From the NCBI RefSeq assembly GCF_002776525.5, contig NC_045446.1:62950161-63014160 (forward strand): a stretch of DNA of 64,000 nucleotides. Direction: 5' to 3'. The position numbers and the translations under genes were made by a program. This document shows, piece after piece, positions 59,506 through 64,000 of this stretch (its first letter is position 1; each line of letters starts with the position of its first letter). The notes under the pieces were generated by a model. It had not been told where the DNA came from. It saw only the letters and a program-made list of their open reading frames with translations, and ran no database searches. This stretch comes from Piliocolobus tephrosceles. Its lineage: Eukaryota; Chordata; Mammalia; Primates; Cercopithecidae.

Positions 59506-60236
59506 CTACAACACAAGACAGAACAGAGATAAAAATATTGCTATCTTTATTGCAACCACCACTGCTTTGTAGATGGATCAGAAGGCCTTCACTTAATCAG
59601 CACTCAAAACATAAGGCACACTCCACTACTGCTGGAAACAATGTCTTATCGTCACAGAAAGTTACCAGAAGAGTAAGATGAGTATAAAACCATTAAAGAC
59701 CATAAACTTTTTGTCTTACAGTGCTGAACACAAAAGCATCATCTCTAATACTGCAGACTTATCTTTTTGGGTGTGACGGACTTATCTTTCGAAGTGAGAA
59801 GGAAGCTAGCTAAGGTAAGCAAAGAAGAAAATGTATTCATGCCAACCTACTATGGTGATAAAATCATTGCATAAATAAAAATGGAAACAACTTAATAGTT
59901 TCAATGTGAGTAAAGAATCATTAAAGATAAGTAAGAACAAAACAATACAATAACAGCAACACAATCTTGCACCCCTCCCGCTGCCCCAACGCAGATGGAA
60001 CTCATTAGAGGTCCATCATCAACTTGCCACCAAACCTTAAAAGTCAGCTTTTGCCCTTTCTCCAGGCTTCATATGAAATATAAGGGTGCTAGATCAAATG
60101 ATCACCAAGGATTTCTTCTAGCTGTATGCTATGATTCTGATTTACAAAGAACAAACCACAAAATCTAAATAAAAATATTAATAGCTAACTCCTATTGTGC
60201 AAGGTACTATGGAAAGTGATTCATATAACTTTTTTT
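59506..60236. other. FCHSD2 intron, unassigned
   Basis: No recognised repeat or coding exon. Confidence 0.4.
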
Positions 60237-60239
60237 TTT

Positions 60240-60375
60240 AAACAACCTTATGACGTGGGTCCCATACCATTTTATAGAAAAGAAAACAAAGGCTCAGAGA
60301 GGTTAATTTTTCCTGGATGTCCTAGATATTAAATGTTACAACCTTAATTGTCTGATTACAGAATCAGAGCCATTA
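60240..60375 (-). repeat. MIR relic
   Basis: ttatagaaaagaaaacaaag and ctcagagaggttaa match the antisense MIR core. Confidence 0.7.
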
Positions 60376-60536
60376 AACACAAAACTATTTTAATTCTCTC
60401 TAAATTCTTAAAGACCCCTGAAAAACAAACTTTATTGAGATAATTAGGAATTTATTTTAAAAAAATATGAATCACCCAAAGAGGCTTTTCATATAGAAAG
60501 AAGCAAAATTGTAGAATGAAAAGAATTTTAGAAATT

Positions 60537-60776
60537 CTGATGATGGCTCACTGCAGCGTTGACCTCTGGGATCAAGTGACTCTCCCACTTCAGCCTCCTG
60601 AGTAGCTGGAACTACAGGTGTGTGCCACCATACCCAGCTAATATTTTTCTTTTCTTCTAGAGATAAGGTCTCTCTATGTTGCCCAGGCTTGTCTTGAACT
60701 CCTTGGCTCAAGTAATCCTCCCACCCTGGCCTTCTAAAGTGCTGAAATGCCAGGGATGAGCCACTACACCTGGCCT
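60537..60776 (-). repeat. Partial Alu, antisense
   Basis: gatggctcactgcagcgttg to gagccactacacctggcc. The T head and the first part are missing. Confidence 0.9.
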
Positions 60777-62119
60777 AGTAATTCTTTTGCAAGGTCTCAT
60801 AGCTCAAAATTGATAGAGTTAGTAGAAATTGATAAACTGGATTTTAAAAATTAATATTTTTGTTGGGGGAATTGTGATGGGGCAGAGTTTAAAAATTTTT
60901 GTTCTATACAGATATTTCAGCTAAAGCTAGATTGTAACAATGACAAATGAATTGAAATAGAGCAAAATAATCAAAATTCAAACCTAACCATCTTTACATT
61001 CACATTTTATATTCTAATGGGAATGAACTTTATTATTATATTTTGCTTTGCAAATGAATCTGGGCATTCAAATTTATATCTGTTCTCAAAGTCAGGAACA
61101 TTAAAATGTTAACTCTGGACATAGATACAAAGGAAATATACAAAAGTCAGAGGAATGTGATCTGTAAAAGTAGAAAGATAAATTCTGAAGAGTCCAAGAA
61201 TAGGTTTTTGAGTCAGATAGACTTAGTCTGAATCCACTGTATGCCATTTTATGGTACTACTAGCTTTATGATCTCGGGCATGTTAATTATCTGAGTTGTA
61301 GCTACATCTGAAAACTAGTGAAAATGTCACCTATCTCCATAGGGTTGGTAGGTTATAATGAAGTCGTATTTTAAACATTCTGGTATAGTATCTACATAAT
61401 ATCTTAGGCATCCAGTAATGGTAACTGTTAATGTTAAAGGCCCAATTGAAAATTACTTGAAACAAAAATTTTCTCATTACTGTTCATAAGAAAATCCAGA
61501 TAATTCCTAGGTTCTTAATAGCGTAAACAATGAATCCAAAACAAAGATTGAAGATATATTGAAAGATTAAGGCAGATCTCAAAGAGAATGAATTTGTAGG
61601 GAGTAGCTGGATGAGAAAGGAGGCAACTGATAGAGATATTTAATTTTTATTACTGAGCAGAATTTTAGGAATAGGTAAAGGGGTTTAAATTGTGTGCTGG
61701 CTGCAGATGGGCCATAACCCAATTTGCCTTACAGAATTTATACCTTCTTATTGAGTATTCACTGCGCTCAAGATAGAGCTTTACCCTTATTTTTTATGTG
61801 TTTACTAAGACTTGGGAGTCCAATGATCAGGACAGATAACCAATGCCACTGATTGGAAGATGTGACTTTGAGATCCTTTGGGTAGGGAATGACACAAAAC
61901 TAAAATTCAAATTAATTTATCCTTTTCATGAATTCTGAAATCAAGCCATGGAATACATGTGGAAGCGCCTGAGACACAGGTCTTGACAACTGAGAATTTC
62001 ATACAAGGCGAATACGGCCCAGGGTATTAAACAATACACAGAGAAATGTTCCAATACCACCTTCACTATCAAAGATAAATATAAATCAGGATCTAGTATA
62101 GATAATTATGTTTTTGTTT
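60777..62119. other. Intron, mostly unassigned, one MIR
   Basis: 61200-61430 resembles a sense MIR (gatctcgggcatgttaatta, catagggttggtaggttata). The rest holds no recognised element or exon. Confidence 0.45.
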
Positions 62120-62380
62120 GTTTTGTTTTTTGAGACAGAGTCTCACTCTGTTGGCCAGGCTGGAGTGCAGTGGCGTGATCTCGGCTCAGTGCAACCTCCG
62201 CCTCCCAGGTTCAAGTTGGGAGGCCGAGGCAGGTGGATCACAAGGTCAAGAGATCGAGACTATCCTGGTCAACATAGTGAAACCCCGTCTCTACTAAAAA
62301 TACAAAAAATTAGCTGGGTGTGGTGGCACGTGCCTGTAGTCTCAGCTTGGATTACAGGTGTGAGCCACCATGCATGGCCG
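62120..62380 (-). repeat. Antisense Alu with internally inverted segment
   Basis: 62120-62215 is antisense Alu (ttgagacagagtctcactct to cctcccaggttcaag). 62216-62346 is suddenly sense (ttgggaggccgaggc to cctgtagtctcagc). 62347-62380 is antisense again (ttggattacaggtgtgagcc to atggcc). Complementing the middle block restores the expected order, so 131 bp was inverted in place with a small loss at each junction. Confidence 0.93.
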
Positions 62381-62485
62381 ATAATTTTTTTTAAGACAGT
62401 GGTATTAGCAGTGGTTGATTCTAACAAAGAAACCATAACGACTGCTTCTTTTTAAAACGTTGGCAAATTTATTTTATCTTTAGTT

Positions 62486-62779
62486 TTTATTTTTTGAGAC
62501 AGAGTCTCACTCTGTCACCCAGGCTGGAGTGCAGTGGCACGATCTTAGCTCACTGCAACCTCTGCCTCTCGGGTTCAAGAGATTCTTGTTCCTCAGCCTC
62601 TGGAGTAACTGGGATTACAGATATGTACCACCATGCCCAGCTAATTGTTTGTATTTTTAGTAGAGATGGGGTTTCGCTATGTTGGCCAGGCTGGTCTTGA
62701 ACTCCTGTCCTCAAGTGATCCACCTGTCCTTGGCCTCCCAAAGTGCTGGGATTACAGGCATGAGCCACCACGCCTGGCC
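62486..62779 (-). repeat. Alu, antisense
   Basis: ttttttgagacagagtctca to gagccaccacgcctggcc. Full dimer. Confidence 0.95.
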
Positions 62780-62811
62780 TAGTTCATTCTTGTAACATTT
62801 TTCCTTTCTTT

Positions 62812-63094
62812 GGAAGACAGGGTCTCACTCTATTGCCCAGGCTGGAGTGCAGTGGTGCAATCATGGCTCGCTGCAGCCTTGACCTCCTGAGCTCAAGCAA
62901 TCCTCCCACCTCAGCATGCCAAGTAGTTGAGACCACAGCATATGCCATCACACTCAGATAATTTTTTTGATTTTTAGTAGAGATGAGATCTCACTATGTT
63001 ACCTAGGCCGTCTCAAACTCCTGGCCTCAAATGATCCTCCTACTTTGACCTCCCAAATTGCTGGGATTATAGGCATAAGCCACCATGCCTAGTC
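62812..63094 (-). repeat. Alu (old), antisense
   Basis: ggaagacagggtctcactct to aagccaccatgcctagtc. It follows the previous Alu after about 30 bp in the same orientation. Confidence 0.92.
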
Positions 63095-63114
63095 CAACAT
63101 TTTTCCTGTATTTG

Positions 63115-63262
63115 ATACAAAAATTAGCCAGGCGTGGTGGCGCCAGAGGGTTGCAATGAGCCGAGATCATGGCACTGCACTCCAGCCTGGGCTACAGAGG
63201 GAGACTCTGTCTCAAAATAAATAAATAAACACATAAATAAATAAATAAATAAATAAATAAAA
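63115..63262 (+). repeat. Partial Alu, sense, with AAAT tail
   Basis: acaaaaattagccaggcgtg jumps to gagggttgcaatgagccgag, deleting part of the right arm. It ends in an (AAAT)n tail. Confidence 0.9.
63217..63261. repeat. (AAAT)n microsatellite
   Basis: About ten aaat units with one acac interruption, grown from the Alu tail. Confidence 0.93.
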
Positions 63263-63772
63263 TTTTAAAAATCCCTAGTCCCTTTAGAATAAAATATTAA
63301 AGTATTTTCAACAGTCATAAAGTTGTTAAATAACTTTAAGGAACTAAATTAAGGAAATCAGCATTCCAATATTCTTCATATATTAGTCTTTAAGTCATCT
63401 TAACTATTTCGTCCTTAGATACTCTCTCAAGATATGATTTTGGTTTACTTTAAGGTTAATACAAACGCATAGAAGGCTCAGATATCTGAGTGGAGTGAGC
63501 AGGGCAAGAAAAGCTGACTTCACAGAAGAAAACAGTAATTGTTTTTTAACTCTGTAACTAAAATATAACCATTTCAAGGAGAGAAAAAGAGATTGTCATG
63601 TATGATGAATGAAAATCACTAACATAGTAAAATACTAGCATTCCAACTCATTTCAAAAAAAGATAGTGTTGGGGTTGTTAGGCCAATGGCATAACATGCT
63701 AATTAACCCTCATTCAGGGAATTTGTACTACTTACATTTTTCAGTTTACTGAGAGACAAGAAATATATTGGG
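63263..63772. other. Intron, unassigned
   Basis: No recognised element or exon. Confidence 0.4.
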
Positions 63773-64000
63773 GCTGGGCACAGTAGCTCACACTTACAAT
63801 CCCAGGGCTTTGGTAGGCCAAGGCAGAAAAACTGCTTGAGGCCAGGAGTTTGACACCAGCCTGGGCAACACAGCTAGACCCCAGCTCTTAAAAAAAAACA
63901 TTAGCACATACCTGTAGTCCTATCTATGGGAGGCTGAGACAGAAGGGCTGTTTGAGCCCAGGAGATCAAGGCTGCCAGGAGCTATGATTATGCCCTCCAG
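63773..64000 (+). repeat. Alu, sense, cut by the window end
   Basis: ggctgggcacagtagctcac onward through both arms; the final part and tail lie beyond 64000. Confidence 0.88.

Overview
This is nuclear DNA of a primate, almost certainly an Old World monkey (macaque, baboon or relative). It has sparse exons with GT-AG introns, dense Alu and L1 elements, MIR/L2 relics and solo retroviral LTRs. The Old World monkey call rests on three young AluY copies (15641-15937, 41313-41619, 43154-43442). They carry variants that I associate with cercopithecoid AluY subfamilies, such as a GGCCGGATCTCAGC-type left arm, CAGGCTTGAGCC near the end, and GAGATCCGG before the final arm.

One host gene spans nearly the whole window on the minus strand: FCHSD2 (FCH and double SH3 domains 2, an F-BAR/SH3 endocytic actin regulator). 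Ten consecutive exons are readable from 59505 down to the stop codon at 8697-8699, followed by about 2 kb of 3' UTR ending near 6650. Joined in phase they encode 432 residues. If the upstream part matches the 740-residue human protein, these are residues 309-740: the end of the F-BAR region and linker, SH3-1, SH3-2 and the proline/serine-rich tail. The F-BAR exons and promoter lie beyond position 64000. All ten exons are open, in phase and flanked by canonical splice sites, so the gene looks functional.

Layout: 1-6640 is intergenic sequence downstream of FCHSD2 (MIR and Alu, no convincing exon). 6640-8696 is the 3' UTR. 8697-13462 holds the seven 3'-terminal exons in a compact cluster. 13463-21551 is an intron with an intact, opposite-strand RPL32 retrocopy and a 1-kb solo LTR. 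21687-39503 is an intron made largely of nested L1, Alu and DNA-transposon relics. 39666-57298 is an intron with a U6 snRNA pseudogene, a second solo LTR inside an antisense L1, and a tandem duplication. 57299-59505 holds two exons. 59506-64000 is part of a further intron and includes an Alu with an internally inverted segment.

I see no CRISPR array, operon, phage or other unfamiliar multi-gene system. The most notable items are the intact RPL32 retrogene with perfect target-site duplications, the internally inverted Alu, the polyadenylated U6 retrocopy whose target site was re-used by an AluY, and an L1 fragment that sits directly against an FCHSD2 branch-point region.
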